Positions 7,754 through 16,158 of a stretch of DNA of 36,172 nt are shown piece after piece. Under the pieces are notes generated by a model. That model had not been told where the DNA came from. It searched no databases and was given only the letters and a program-made list of their open reading frames with translations. How positions within the stretch are numbered: position 1 is the stretch's first letter; each line of letters opens with the position of its first letter. Position numbers and translations under genes: made by a program. This DNA comes from Anaerolineales bacterium (GTDB taxonomy: Bacteria; Chloroflexota; Anaerolineae; Anaerolineales; Villigracilaceae), in NCBI GenBank assembly GCA_016934715.1, contig JAFGSI010000008.1:1-36172 (forward strand), written 5' to 3'.

Positions 7754-8797
7754 ATGAAACGCTGGCAATTGTGGGTCGGTGTCCTGATCAGCGTCGGCTT
7801 CCTGTGGCTGGCCCTGCGCGGGCTGAAGCTGGGAGAGTTCTGGGAAGCGGTCAAGACCGCCAACTACTGGTGGATCCTGCCAGGGGTAGCGGTCTACTTC
7901 ATCGCCGTATGGGTGCGGGCCTGGCGCTGGCACTACCTGCTCGGCCCGATCCGAAAGATCCCCACCCGCACGATGTTCCCGGTGACCTGCATCGGCTACA
8001 TGGGCAACAACATCTACCCGGCCCGGGCCGGGGAGGTCCTGCGGGCGGTCGTCTTGAAGCGCAGGGAGGGCGTGCCGATCTCGGCCTCCCTGGCAACGAT
8101 CATCGTCGAGCGCATCTTCGACGGGGTGGTCATGCTGGCCTTCGTTTTCATCAACCTGCCCGAGCTTGCCAGACTGGCTTCATCCGATTCGGGGTTCGTC
8201 GGCAACATCCAGGACCTGGCGCTGATCGGGACCGGGATCTTCCTCGGCGCGCTGGTGCTCTTCCTGCTGGCAGCCATGTTCCCTGCCTTCACCGCCGGGA
8301 TCGGCCAGTGGTTCATCGAACATTTCCTGCCGAAGCGCTTCCGTGAGCGGACCGCCGGCATCATGCACAAGTTCCTGGACGGCCTGGCTTCGCTGCGCTC
8401 GCCGTTCAATGTGCTGATGGTCTTCCTGACCTCGGTCTTGATCTGGCTGCTTGAGACGGTCAAATACTGGTTCGTCATGCACGCTTTCACCTTCAGCGTC
8501 AGTTTCTTTGCCCTGATGCTCCTGAATGGCATCGCCAATTTGGCCACCACCATCCCCTCCGCCCCCGGATATATTGGGACCTGGGAGGCGGTCACCAAGG
8601 CCGTCCTGGTCGCCTACGAGGTTCCCGGGGCTGAAGCGCTGGGCTACGCGGTCGTCCTGCACGTGGCGCTCTGGCTGCCGATCACCGTTCTGGGAGCCTG
8701 GTACATGGCCCGCGAGGGCCTCAAGTGGAGCGATGCGCTCAGGGGCGAGGCCAGGGATCCTGGCGGCCCCGAACAACCCGCCGCCCCTGCACCCTGA
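7754..8797 (+). CDS. Lysylphosphatidylglycerol synthase/flippase-like membrane protein (UPF0104)
   Basis: A 347-residue polytopic membrane protein with about eight hydrophobic segments. It fits the UPF0104/LPG synthase transmembrane family: a first helix after 'MKRWQLWVGVLISVGFLWLA', the conserved 'WRWHYLLGPI' and 'GYMGNNIYPARAGEVLRAVVLKRREG', 'IIVERIFDGVVML', and 'PSAPGYIGTWEAV'. These proteins move or make modified lipids, and the MprF C-terminal synthetase domain is absent. The substrate is unknown. The start is fixed by a -10 box 7 nt upstream. The PIG-L deacetylase follows after 35 nt, suggesting a shared role in glycolipid or envelope chemistry (inference). Confidence 0.82.
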   Translation: MKRWQLWVGVLISVGFLWLALRGLKLGEFWEAVKTANYWWILPGVAVYFIAVWVRAWRWHYLLGPIRKIPTRTMFPVTCIGYMGNNIYPARAGEVLRAVVLKRREGVPISASLATIIVERIFDGVVMLAFVFINLPELARLASSDSGFVGNIQDLALIGTGIFLGALVLFLLAAMFPAFTAGIGQWFIEHFLPKRFRERTAGIMHKFLDGLASLRSPFNVLMVFLTSVLIWLLETVKYWFVMHAFTFSVSFFALMLLNGIANLATTIPSAPGYIGTWEAVTKAVLVAYEVPGAEALGYAVVLHVALWLPITVLGAWYMAREGLKWSDALRGEARDPGGPEQPAAPAP

Positions 8798-8832
8798 TCG
8801 CCGCCCGGAGCGATCCTTCCAAGGAGATTCGC

Positions 8833-9702
8833 ATGAAATTCACCCTCCCGACCGCCGAACTGTTCGTCCCCGACGGCCAGCCGGAAGAGGCCGCCCTGGC
8901 CCGCACCACCCACCTGGCCATCGCCGCCCACCAGGACGACATCGAGATCATGGCCGCCGCGCCGATCCTGGAATGCTTCCAGCAGGCGGACAAATGGTTC
9001 ACCGGCGTGGTGGTCACCGATGGCCGCGGCTCGCCGCGCGACGACCTGTACAGGGATTACTCCGACGAGGACATGCGCCTGGTGCGCTTCAAGGAGCAGA
9101 AGAAGGCGGCTGTCGTGGGTGAGTTCGCCGCCCAGGTGCTGCTCGACCACCCCAGCAGGACCATCAAGGACGCCTCCCGCCGGGAAGCGGTGGAGGACCT
9201 GCTCGACCTGCTCAAGGCGACCCGCCCGCAGGTCGTCTACACCCACAACCTGGCCGACAAGCATGATACCCATGTCGCCGTGGCGCTGCGGGTCATCGCC
9301 GCCCTGCGGGGCCTGCCGCAGGCCGAACGGCCCGCACGGCTGTACGGCTGCGAGGTCTGGCGCGACCTGGACTGGACCGTCGACACCGACAAGGTCCCCT
9401 TCGACACCTCGGCCCACGAGAACCTGCAGGCCGCCCTGCTGGGCGTGTTCGACTCGCAGATCGCCGGGGGCAAGCGCTACGACCTGGCCTCGATGGGCCG
9501 CCGGCGGGCCAACGCCACCTACTTCGCCTCGCACGGCACCGACGATACCCGCGGGTTGACCTACGGTCTCGACCTGACTCCCCTGATCCAGGACCCCGGC
9601 CTGGAGGTCAGTGACTATGTCCAGGGATTCGTCCAGCGCTTCGCCGACGACGTTCGGGACCGCCTGCAGCGGATGGGTGACCAAGAAAAAAGCGCAAGAT
9701 AG
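8833..9702 (+). CDS. PIG-L family (LmbE-like) deacetylase
   Basis: This 289-residue enzyme belongs to the zinc-dependent N-acetylglucosaminyl deacetylase family. The zinc motif is 'AHQDDIE' (His33, Asp36), where the usual Pro is Gln. The third ligand probably lies in 'NLADKHDTHVAVALRV'. Relatives act on GlcNAc-PI, mycothiol or bacillithiol precursors or other N-acyl sugars; which applies here is unknown. AAGGAG lies 7 nt before the ATG. The last codons overlap a hairpin that terminates transcription coming from the opposite strand. The upstream flippase-like gene is probably in the same transcript. Confidence 0.85.
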   Translation: MKFTLPTAELFVPDGQPEEAALARTTHLAIAAHQDDIEIMAAAPILECFQQADKWFTGVVVTDGRGSPRDDLYRDYSDEDMRLVRFKEQKKAAVVGEFAAQVLLDHPSRTIKDASRREAVEDLLDLLKATRPQVVYTHNLADKHDTHVAVALRVIAALRGLPQAERPARLYGCEVWRDLDWTVDTDKVPFDTSAHENLQAALLGVFDSQIAGGKRYDLASMGRRRANATYFASHGTDDTRGLTYGLDLTPLIQDPGLEVSDYVQGFVQRFADDVRDRLQRMGDQEKSAR

Positions 9703-9712
9703 GATCTTGCGC
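9686..9712 (-). terminator. Intrinsic terminator for the minus-strand small membrane gene
   Basis: GCGCAAGAT (9692-9700) and ATCTTGCGC (9704-9712) form a perfect 9-bp stem with a 3-nt loop. On the minus strand it is followed by six T (9686-9691 region). It lies inside the last codons of the PIG-L gene. Confidence 0.75.
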
Positions 9713-9729
9713 CTTCCCACCAAAGGAAA

Positions 9730-9774
9730 CTCCTGGTTATGGCATGCCATAACCAGGAGAATTTGTTTTTGCAG
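9730..9774 (+). terminator. Perfect 30-nt palindrome with T-run, terminator of the PIG-L transcript
   Basis: 9730-9759 is an exact palindrome (arms CTCCTGGTTATGGCA and its complement) followed on the + strand by AATTTGTTTTT. It probably ends the flippase/PIG-L transcript. A second hairpin for the opposite direction lies 18 nt upstream. Confidence 0.7.
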
Positions 9775-9783
9775 GGGAGGAAA

Positions 9784-10128
9784 TTAAGCGGTCGGGGGGA
9801 TCGCCTCGTTGGAGACGAGCGCTTCTTCCTTGGGAGCCTTCGGTTTGCGCAGGGTCAGCACACCGACCACGATCGGGATGGCTACGAAGATGAGCCCGCC
9901 GCACAGGGCACCCACGCCGGCGAAGAAGGCCGTATTCGGGTCGCTGCTGCCGCCGACGTCGATGGCGGCGCCGGGGATGAAACTGATGATGGCCGAGAGA
10001 CCGCCCCAGCAGACACTGCCCAGACCCGGGCAGCCGCACAGGAGCGCCGTGGCGACCGTGGCGATGATGGCGCCGGTCTTCTTGCTGTTTTTCTTCTCAG
10101 GCTCGGGGACTACGTTTAGGTCTTCCAT
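9784..10128 (-). CDS. Small membrane protein of unknown function
   Basis: This 114-residue protein has a charged N-terminus (MEDLNVVPEPEKKNSKK) and a first hydrophobic stretch rich in Gly and Cys (about 18-52, including 'LLCGCPGLGSVCWGG'). A short polar loop and a second hydrophobic stretch (about 68-93) follow, then a charged C-terminus. No family is recognised. GAGGAGG lies 8 nt before the ATG, so it is very likely expressed. It is a single gene between pheT and its own terminator at 9686-9712. Confidence 0.65.
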   Translation of the reverse strand: MEDLNVVPEPEKKNSKKTGAIIATVATALLCGCPGLGSVCWGGLSAIISFIPGAAIDVGGSSDPNTAFFAGVGALCGGLIFVAIPIVVGVLTLRKPKAPKEEALVSNEAIPPTA

Positions 10129-10209
10129 AGGATGTTCCTCCTCAAAAGCGTTCTGACGAATGTTATTCGCCTACCAGTATACCGGTGAAAGCGACTTTAT
10201 GCAAGTGCG

Positions 10210-12786
10210 CTAACTGCGTAAAACCGCGCCGAGTTCCTGCTCCAGGCGGCGCAGGATGCGTGTCCGGATCCCGGCCACGTCCCTGTCCGTGAGGGTCTTG
10301 TCGGGGGCCTGGTAGGTGATGCTGTAGGCCAGGCTCTTCCTGCCCTTCCCCACCTTCTCCCCGCGGTAGACGTCGAACAGGCGCACCTCGGCAACCACCC
10401 GGCCGCCGGTCTGGCGGATCAGTTCGGCGACCCGCTCGCCGGGCAGGTCCTCATTCACCACCAGGGCCAGGTCTTCAAGCACCGGCGGATACTCGGGTAC
10501 GGGGGCGGTCGCATACAGGGACGGCATCTGTTCGAGCAGGGCGTCCAGGTCAAGGTCGGCGGCCAGGATCGGGGTCCCGGCGGCGGCCACCGGCCAGTCA
10601 TAGCCTTCCCGGACCAGCGGATGCAATTCGCCGAAAACGCCGATCTGGCGCTCGCCCGCCAGGACCCGGGCACACTTCCCGGGATGGAAACCGGGATGTG
10701 CAACGGGTTCGTGGCGGACCGCGGGCAGGTGCAGCCCGTCGAACAGCCCGTCCAGGATGCCCTTCAGGTCGTAGAAGTCCATCGCCGCGGTATCCGCTGG
10801 CTGCCAGGAGGGCAGGCTGCGCGGCCCGCACAGGACGATCGCCAGGCGCTGGAATTCGTCCGGGAGACCGCCGGGATCCTCCGATCCCAGGAAGATCGGG
10901 CCGATCTCGAACAGCGCCAGGCGGGCGCGGAAGCGGGCATTCCACTCGGCGTTCTCGAGCACGCTGGCCAGGACACTGTGGCGCATGACCGCCTTGTCGC
11001 TCGAGATCGGGTTGGTCAGGCGGAGATAGGGTTTGTCATCGGCGGGCGTATCGGGCCGCAGGCGGCGGGCCTCGCGCTCGGGCGTGGTCAGGCGGTAGTT
11101 CTTGACCTCCTGCAGGCCCAGGTACACCAGCAGGTCACGCAGGCGCTCCTCCTTGTCCAGAAGCGGGTTGCCGACCTGCAGCGGGAGCTCGTCGGCCATG
11201 CGCGTCTCGGGGAGGTTGTCGTAGCCGTAGATCCGGGCGACCTCCTCGACCAGGTCGGCCACCCCGGTGATGCCAGGGCCAATGTCCAGGCGGTGGTCGG
11301 GGGTTGTGGCGCGCACGGTCTCGCCGTCCAGCGCGACCTTGAACTCCAACCGGACGAGGGCCTCGGCGATCTGCGCCGCGCTGAGCTCGATCCCCAGCCA
11401 GCGCTTGACATCGGCCGGTGTGACCTCCACGGTCGGGTCAACCGGCGGAAGCGGGTAATTGTCGATCAGGCCTCTGGCCACCACTCCACCGGCCCACCGG
11501 CGCATCAGTTCCAGCCCCAGGTAGACACCGCGCTCGGCCATCGCCGGGTGGACGCCGCGCGAGAATCGATAGGAGGCCTCGGACGGAAGGTTCTGGGCCT
11601 GGGCCGTCTTGCGAATGTTGATAAAGTTCCAGGCCGCGCCCTCGAGCAGGATGTTGGTCGTCTTTTCGCTGATCTCCGACTCGAGTCCGCCCATCACCCC
11701 GGCGATCGACAGCGCCCCGGCTGCATCGCAGACCAGCACGGTCTTCTCGTCCAGAATTCGCTCGACGTCGTCGAGGGTGGTCAATTTCTCGCCCGCCCTG
11801 GCCGTACGGGTGATGATCTTGAGCTTGCCCGCCGTGCCACCGGCCCGACCTGCGAGCACATCATAGTCGAAGGCGTGCAGGGGTTGGCCGCTCTCAAGCA
11901 TGGCGTAGTTGGTGGCGTCGACGACGTTGTTGATCGGCCGCATCCCGGCCAGCTTCAGGCGCAGCTGGACCCGGTACGGGCTGGGGCGGAGCGTGATGCC
12001 CCGCACGAGCCCCAAGACGAAGCGCGGGTTCAGCTCGGGCCGGGTGATCTCGATGACAGCCTCGAAGGGCTCACCCTCGGCCGTGACACTGACCTCCGGC
12101 GTGCGCAGCGGCTTGCCCAGGATCGCCGCCACCTCGCGCGCCACGCCCAGCATGCTGGCGCAGCGGGCGAAGGACGGCAGGATCGAGACCTCCAACACGG
12201 CATCGCCGATGTAGTCGGCCAGCGCGGCGCCCAGCGGGGCATCGTCGTCAAAGAGGATGATGCCCTCGTGCTCATCGCTGATGCCGAGCTCCTTCTCCGA
12301 GCAGGCCATCGAATACGATTCCACGCCGCGGATCTTGGCCCGCTTGAGGGTCACCAGCTGCGCGCCCTCGGCGTGGCCGTCGTAGATCTGGGCGCCTTCC
12401 ATGGCATAGGCCACCTTGAGCGGTTTGGGCAGCGGTCCCTTGCCCTTGAATGCGAACAGGTTGGGCGCCCCGGTCAGCACGATGTGTTCCTGCTGGCCGT
12501 CGTTGAGCTTGCACAGCACCAGCCGGTCGGCATTGGGGTGCGGCATGACCTCGCTGACCTCGGCCACGACGATCTTCTCGCGGTCCCACTCGAAGCCGCT
12601 GATCTTGGCGTCGGCCTTGCGGGCATGACCGCTGGCTCCCATCTGGGCCAGCGTCCCCGACATCGGCAGGCCGACGTAGTGGATCTGCTCCACCTCCAGC
12701 CCGGCCAGGGTCATCTGGTAGGCCAGCTCGGGAATCGGCACGTCGATATCGACGAATTCTTTCAACCAGGAAATGGGTACTTTCAT
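10210..12786 (-). CDS. pheT: Phenylalanine-tRNA ligase beta subunit
   Basis: The 858-residue beta chain of the (alpha-beta)2 enzyme that charges tRNA-Phe. Domains in order are: the N-terminal start 'MKVPISWLKEFVDIDVP', an EMAP-II/OB tRNA-binding fold (about 45-160, 'VMPHPNADRLVLCKL'), the B3/4 editing domain (about 215-390, 'DATNYAMLESGQPLHAFD'), B5 (about 415-490), the catalytic-like core, and the ferredoxin-fold anticodon-binding domain at the end ('PPVLEDLALVVNEDLPGERV', 'GKGRKSLAYSITYQAPDKTL'). Length is slightly above the usual 800. It starts 9 nt after the pheS stop, with AGGAG overlapping that stop. It is regulated by the upstream T-box. Confidence 0.95.
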   Translation of the reverse strand: MKVPISWLKEFVDIDVPIPELAYQMTLAGLEVEQIHYVGLPMSGTLAQMGASGHARKADAKISGFEWDREKIVVAEVSEVMPHPNADRLVLCKLNDGQQEHIVLTGAPNLFAFKGKGPLPKPLKVAYAMEGAQIYDGHAEGAQLVTLKRAKIRGVESYSMACSEKELGISDEHEGIILFDDDAPLGAALADYIGDAVLEVSILPSFARCASMLGVAREVAAILGKPLRTPEVSVTAEGEPFEAVIEITRPELNPRFVLGLVRGITLRPSPYRVQLRLKLAGMRPINNVVDATNYAMLESGQPLHAFDYDVLAGRAGGTAGKLKIITRTARAGEKLTTLDDVERILDEKTVLVCDAAGALSIAGVMGGLESEISEKTTNILLEGAAWNFINIRKTAQAQNLPSEASYRFSRGVHPAMAERGVYLGLELMRRWAGGVVARGLIDNYPLPPVDPTVEVTPADVKRWLGIELSAAQIAEALVRLEFKVALDGETVRATTPDHRLDIGPGITGVADLVEEVARIYGYDNLPETRMADELPLQVGNPLLDKEERLRDLLVYLGLQEVKNYRLTTPEREARRLRPDTPADDKPYLRLTNPISSDKAVMRHSVLASVLENAEWNARFRARLALFEIGPIFLGSEDPGGLPDEFQRLAIVLCGPRSLPSWQPADTAAMDFYDLKGILDGLFDGLHLPAVRHEPVAHPGFHPGKCARVLAGERQIGVFGELHPLVREGYDWPVAAAGTPILAADLDLDALLEQMPSLYATAPVPEYPPVLEDLALVVNEDLPGERVAELIRQTGGRVVAEVRLFDVYRGEKVGKGRKSLAYSITYQAPDKTLTDRDVAGIRTRILRRLEQELGAVLRS

Positions 12787-12795
12787 TACATGCTC

Positions 12796-13854
12796 CTAGA
12801 ACTGCTCGAGGAAACGCAGGTCATTCTGATAGAAATAGCGGATGTCTTCGATGCGGTGACGCAGCATGGTCATGCGCTGCGGGCCGAGGCCGAAGGCGAA
12901 ACCGGTGTAGCGCTGCGGGTCGTAGCCGCCGTTCTGCAGGACCACCGGGTGGACCATGCCGCAGCCGCCGATCTCCAGCCAGCCCGAGCCCTTGCAGACC
13001 GTGCAGCCTTTGCCCGCGCACAGGAAGCACTCGACGTCAAATTCGGCCGACGGCTCGGTGAACGGGAAGTAGGAGGCCCGGAAGCGGGTGCGGGTCTCCT
13101 GGCCGAACATGCGGCGGGCGAAATCGGCCAGGGTACCCTTCAGGTCACCGAAGGTGATCCCCGGTCCGACCGCCAGGCCCTCGATCTGCTCGAACTGGGT
13201 CTCGTGGCGGTTGGTGATCTGCTCGTAGCGGTAGCAGACGCCCGGCAGGACGATCCGCACCGGGGGCGGGTTCTCCGGGTTACCGGCCACGAAGTGGCGC
13301 ATGGCATGGATCTGCCCGGGCGAGGTGTGCGTGCGCAGGACGATCGGATTGTCCCCGCGGCCCTCCGCCTCGACAAAGTAGGTGTCCTGCATGTCGCGCG
13401 CCGGGTGCCCGACCGGGAAATTGAGCAGCTGGTAGTTGTACTCGTCGCTTTCGACCTCGTGCGAGCGGAAGATCTGGAAGCCCATTTCGCCAAAGATGCG
13501 GTAAAGCTCACGCATCGTCTGCGAATCAGGGTGCAGGCGTCCCATCGGGATGCGCCGCCCAGGCAGGGTCACGTCGAGCCGCTCGCCTTCCAGCGAGCGC
13601 TTCAGGCTGGCCGCCCGCAGCGTCCCGGACCGTTCGGCCAGCGCCGCTTCGAGGGCATTCTTCACCTGGTTGGCCTTCTGCCCAACCGCCGGACGCTGCT
13701 CCCTGGACAATCCACCCAACCCGCTGAAGACCTCCATCAGGGCCGACGAACGCCCCAGGTGGGTCACGCGCCAGGCCTCCAGGGCAGCCTCGTCCGCGAC
13801 CGAGTCCAGCGCTTCCAGGGCAGCCCCCTGGATCTGGTTCAATTTTTCCAGCAT
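12796..13854 (-). CDS. pheS: Phenylalanine-tRNA ligase alpha subunit
   Basis: This is the 352-residue catalytic chain. An N-terminal coiled coil (about 1-95) is followed by the class II core: motif 1 around 'HPDSQTMRELYRIFGEMGF', motif 2 'RIVLPGVCYRYEQITNRHETQFEQIEG', and motif 3 'GFAFGLGPQRMTMLRHRIEDIRYF'. A cysteine-rich piece 'CFLCAGKGCTVCKGSG' precedes 'WLEIGGCGMVHP'. The start at 13854 is chosen because GGGAGG lies 5 nt upstream; the ATG at 13884 has no such site. It is first in the pheST operon behind a T-box. Confidence 0.95.
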   Translation of the reverse strand: MLEKLNQIQGAALEALDSVADEAALEAWRVTHLGRSSALMEVFSGLGGLSREQRPAVGQKANQVKNALEAALAERSGTLRAASLKRSLEGERLDVTLPGRRIPMGRLHPDSQTMRELYRIFGEMGFQIFRSHEVESDEYNYQLLNFPVGHPARDMQDTYFVEAEGRGDNPIVLRTHTSPGQIHAMRHFVAGNPENPPPVRIVLPGVCYRYEQITNRHETQFEQIEGLAVGPGITFGDLKGTLADFARRMFGQETRTRFRASYFPFTEPSAEFDVECFLCAGKGCTVCKGSGWLEIGGCGMVHPVVLQNGGYDPQRYTGFAFGLGPQRMTMLRHRIEDIRYFYQNDLRFLEQF

Positions 13855-13904
13855 ACGAACCTCCCAAAGAATTCCTTGATCCACCTGCGTGGATCTTCGT
13901 GGTT

Positions 13905-13936
13905 AAAAACAAGCTCCCGTCCACACTGGGACGGGA
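13905..13936 (-). terminator. T-box-controlled terminator
   Basis: TCCCGTCC and GGACGGGA (8-bp stem, arms 13929-13936 and 13915-13922, 6-nt loop) are followed on the minus strand by GCTTGTTTTT. Part of the upstream arm competes with the antiterminator. Confidence 0.85.
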
Positions 13937-14207
13937 ACTGACGCAGTCCCGCGGTACCACCCACGTTGGCCTCACGGCCCACTCGCTGCCGACCATCATC
14001 GGCTCCCCGGGTAACGGCGGGGTGACGGCTCAGACTACTGGTTGCGGGCACAGCCTGTCTGTGCCCCAACGGTTCCCCTGAGCAGCTCGGGAGGGAACTT
14101 CGGCCAGCTGCTACCGGAGACGGGTTCCAGTCTCTGCCCGTCTCTCCCTGGCGGCGTTTGCCGGTCTACTTTCCTCCGTCCTGGCCTTTATAAAGGGTTG
14201 GTTTGTG
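13905..14207 (-). promoter_or_regulatory. T-box riboswitch (tRNA-Phe sensing) of pheST
   Basis: The minus-strand leader carries the invariant T-box TGGTACCGCGGGAC (13947-13963 region). A long stem I precedes it, with a GAAAGTAGACC bulge and a distal GGGAGAGACGGG...CCCGTCTCC arm. The likely specifier codon is TTC (Phe) at 14095-14097, followed by the usual CCTCCCGAGC context. Uncharged tRNA-Phe would pair with the specifier and with the T-box and prevent formation of the terminator at 13905-13936, raising pheST expression. Confidence 0.92.
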
Positions 14208-14213
14208 ACGCCT

Positions 14214-14241
14214 ATTATCCCCGATTTCAAAAGGATGTCAA
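14214..14241 (-). promoter_or_regulatory. Promoter of the pheST T-box leader
   Basis: TTGACA (14236-14241) and GATAAT (14214-14219) are separated by 16 nt on the minus strand, placing the start of transcription near 14207. Confidence 0.75.
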
Positions 14242-14534
14242 GGGGTGGGATCGACGGGATTGCACGCCAAAGACCGCTGCGCTCCGAAATCAAAGGCTTT
14301 GATCCGCAAGGCAAGGCATTCCTGCAACCGAAGACCTGAACCCGTACATCAGGCGGCAGATCGGATCGGAAAACCGCACGGAAAACGACGCACAGCCGCC
14401 TCGAACCTGAAAAACTCGCTGAGGCGCTTCCATGAGCCGCGCAAGGAAAACCGGCACCGAGGGTACCCAGACTTGTTCAAGCAGTGGAATGCCAGTCTCC
14501 CAGGATACTTCCATTGTTGTGGGGTCTATGGGCT
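14242..14534. other. Intergenic stretch without recognisable gene
   Basis: Several short open frames exist on both strands, but none has a convincing ribosome binding site or recognisable protein. It separates the pheST promoter from the first attC-like site of array 1 and may be decayed cassette or IS material. Confidence 0.4.
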
Positions 14535-14638
14535 GCCCAGCCCCGGCTCCCGGCGACAGCGGCGCGTTTTGCCAAGGTGCGCGATAATACCAGATGCGTT
14601 CTGTTCACCCGCCGCTGCGCCTGCGCCAAGCCGTGGGC
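14535..14638 (+). other. attC-like site, array 1 no. 1 (degenerate)
   Basis: The left box is GCCCAGC (14535-14541) and the right box is GTGGGC (14633-14638, one T missing from GTTGGGC). Inner complementary parts are 'CCCCGGCTCCCGGCG' near the left and 'GCGCCAAGCC' before the right box. The central part contains GCGCGATAAT, shared with other sites of the window. Confidence 0.45.
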
Positions 14639-14660
14639 GGTGTATGGAATAGGAGAACTC

Positions 14661-14700
14661 TCTGACACTCCCCAAGCCTAAAGGCAGGGTGAGTGTCAGA
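14661..14700. repeat. Inverted repeat with TCTGACACTC arms, copy 1
   Basis: TCTGACACTC (14661-14670) and GAGTGTCAGA (14691-14700) are exact complements, with CCC and GGG adding inner pairs. It lies directly before the ribosome binding site of the CPBP gene and could fold in its mRNA leader. A longer relative lies at 16077-16158. Confidence 0.6.
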
Positions 14701-14716
14701 TATGAGGAGGTAAGAA

Positions 14717-15514
14717 ATGCATAACCACTCTACCCAGAACGACAAGAATCGGGGAAAGATAGTTCTGGCTATCATCATAACCCTGGCCTTTGTTCTGACA
14801 ATGATTTACTGGGGCATGATCAGGTTGTTCCAGCTGCAGGGGCTGCCGCGCTATTTCACGCAGCTCGGGCTATACCTGGTTCTTATTTTGCTGGCGTGGT
14901 GGGGAAATAGGCAAGAGCATATTTCCCTGCCCGTTACGAAACGGTTCATTGTGGAAACATTGGCGGTTTCGTTGGTCGGGTGGTTGTTTTTCGTGCTTCT
15001 CATCCACCTGCTTGGGCTGGCCCAACTCTCGAATGAGATTTTAGCCTTGCAGGAGACCCCCGCCTGGAAAATAGGATTGCAGATTCTGAGCACCTGGTTA
15101 TTCGTAGGCATCGGGGAGGAAGTGCTCTTCCGTGGCTATTTCCTGAAAGCATTTTGGCAGCACTTCACGATCGAGCCCAGCCAAAAGCGGATGGTCAGAG
15201 CTATACTCCTTTCCAGCGTAATCTTCTCCCTCTGGCATCTCCCGATCCGAATAGCCTGGATCCTCTCCGGAGAGATGGATTGGATCACATTGCCTGTAAG
15301 CCTGCTGGTGTTGTTCCTGCTGGGACTGGGATTTGCCTACCTGTACGTCCGATCGGACAATCTCCTCCTGGTAGGACTGGTGCATGGTCTGATGGACTAT
15401 CCATTGGTGGGAAAGAGTTCGCAAATGGCCCCAGTTATCCTGGTGGTCGCCATCATCTGCGTAGAGATCATCCGCCTGATCCGAAAGAAGAAAGCCCAAG
15501 GGATGCAGCAATAG
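14717..15514 (+). CDS. CPBP-family intramembrane metalloprotease
   Basis: This 265-residue multi-pass membrane protein has the CPBP (CAAX protease/bacteriocin-processing, Abi) signature: motif 1 'GEEVLFRGYFLKAF' with Glu134, Glu135 and Arg139, motif 2 'VIFSLWHLPIR' with the conserved His, and motif 3 'GLVHGLMDYPL'. Family members cleave prenylated or other membrane substrates, or protect against bacteriocins. The target here is unknown. GAGGAGG lies 6 nt before the ATG. It sits alone between two attC-like sites and is read as a cassette gene. Confidence 0.85.
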   Translation: MHNHSTQNDKNRGKIVLAIIITLAFVLTMIYWGMIRLFQLQGLPRYFTQLGLYLVLILLAWWGNRQEHISLPVTKRFIVETLAVSLVGWLFFVLLIHLLGLAQLSNEILALQETPAWKIGLQILSTWLFVGIGEEVLFRGYFLKAFWQHFTIEPSQKRMVRAILLSSVIFSLWHLPIRIAWILSGEMDWITLPVSLLVLFLLGLGFAYLYVRSDNLLLVGLVHGLMDYPLVGKSSQMAPVILVVAIICVEIIRLIRKKKAQGMQQ

Positions 15515-15525
15515 GAGCTAAAACC

Positions 15526-15653
15526 GCCCAACCCCGGCTCCAGCGGACGGGCGGGGCTTCGCCGCTGTGGAGATGCATTACGCTCGAAGTGGCACGAAAC
15601 TGATCGTGGCATCTGGTCCGTTCCGCCGTCGCGGATGGGCCAACTCGTTGGGT
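15526..15653 (+). other. attC-like site, array 1 no. 2
   Basis: The left box is GCCCAAC (15526-15532) and the right box is GTTGGGT (15647-15653). The left flank plus box, reverse-complemented (GTTGGGCGGT), matches the opening of its own cassette at 14633 (GT-GGGCGGT). It is 128 nt long, with a GC-rich stem GGCGGGGCTTCGCCGC near the left and GGGCCAACTC before the right box. Confidence 0.7.
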
Positions 15654-15690
15654 GGCTCTTCCTATGGAAGAGATGAAATCGGAGAATATG

Positions 15691-16083
15691 ATGGTTGTCG
15701 AAAAGAGTAAAGCTTTCCTGGGTGTCATCATTCTTGAAAGCTTGTGTGATCAGAGTATCATGCAAGGCGTTACCGTTCTTAAAGAGTCAGATATTCAAGC
15801 CCCACCCGATGATCCATATCCGATCTGGAGTTGCCGCCTTGTTCGCATTCTCGCAACAGATATGGAGCCCTTCGCCAACCGATTAGCAGCCAACATGAAG
15901 GAAGATTTCTACAACCACTTTGTAGATGACCGCACCCTGGTTGTTGTTTTCAAGGGGAGGTATTTCTTTTTAGATAAGCGAGATAAGACTACCTGGGTAG
16001 ATATGATTCATTATGGCGAAACTGTCAGAGTGAGTTCGCAATGGACAACCACCATTCCAGTGGAAGAGGAAACATTACTCTGA
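15691..16083 (+). CDS. Hypothetical protein, cassette-borne
   Basis: A 130-residue soluble-looking protein. It has an N-terminal hydrophobic strand/helix 'KAFLGVIILESLCDQSI', a middle 'PPDDPYPIWSCRLVRI' and a C-terminal half 'LVVVFKGRYFFLDKRDKTTW' that looks like beta structure. No family is recognised. The start is uncertain: ATG at 15691 has GGAG 6 nt upstream, while 15688, 15673 or 15664 are possible. It begins about 38 nt after an attC core, as cassette genes do. Its TGA stop lies inside the left arm of an inverted repeat. Confidence 0.55.
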   Translation: MVVEKSKAFLGVIILESLCDQSIMQGVTVLKESDIQAPPDDPYPIWSCRLVRILATDMEPFANRLAANMKEDFYNHFVDDRTLVVVFKGRYFFLDKRDKTTWVDMIHYGETVRVSSQWTTTIPVEEETLL

Positions 16084-16158
16084 CACTCCCCCTGCCTTCG
16101 CTGCCCTGCTGACCTGCTGGCCTGCACCAGCACGGGCAGGCGGGGAAAGTGTCAGAGT
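16077..16158. repeat. Inverted repeat with ACTCTGACACT arms, copy 2
   Basis: ACTCTGACACT (16077-16087) and AGTGTCAGAGT (16148-16158) pair perfectly, and CCCCCTGCC with GGCAGGCGGGG extends the stem. It lies exactly between two converging genes: the left arm holds the TGA of the + strand gene, the right arm the TGA of the minus-strand antitoxin relic. It could act as a two-way transcription stop although no T-run follows. Confidence 0.6.

Noticed and set aside
9730-9759. The perfect 30-nt palindrome as an attC or CRISPR-type repeat
   Set aside because: It occurs once, is followed by a T-run and lies at the end of a transcript, so a terminator explains it.
10621-13941. An 1106-codon open frame opposite pheS and pheT
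   Set aside because: Antisense shadow of two certain genes, caused by high third-position GC.
15154-15603. A 149-codon frame overlapping the CPBP gene and the following attC
   Set aside because: It is out of frame with the well-supported protease and has no start signal.
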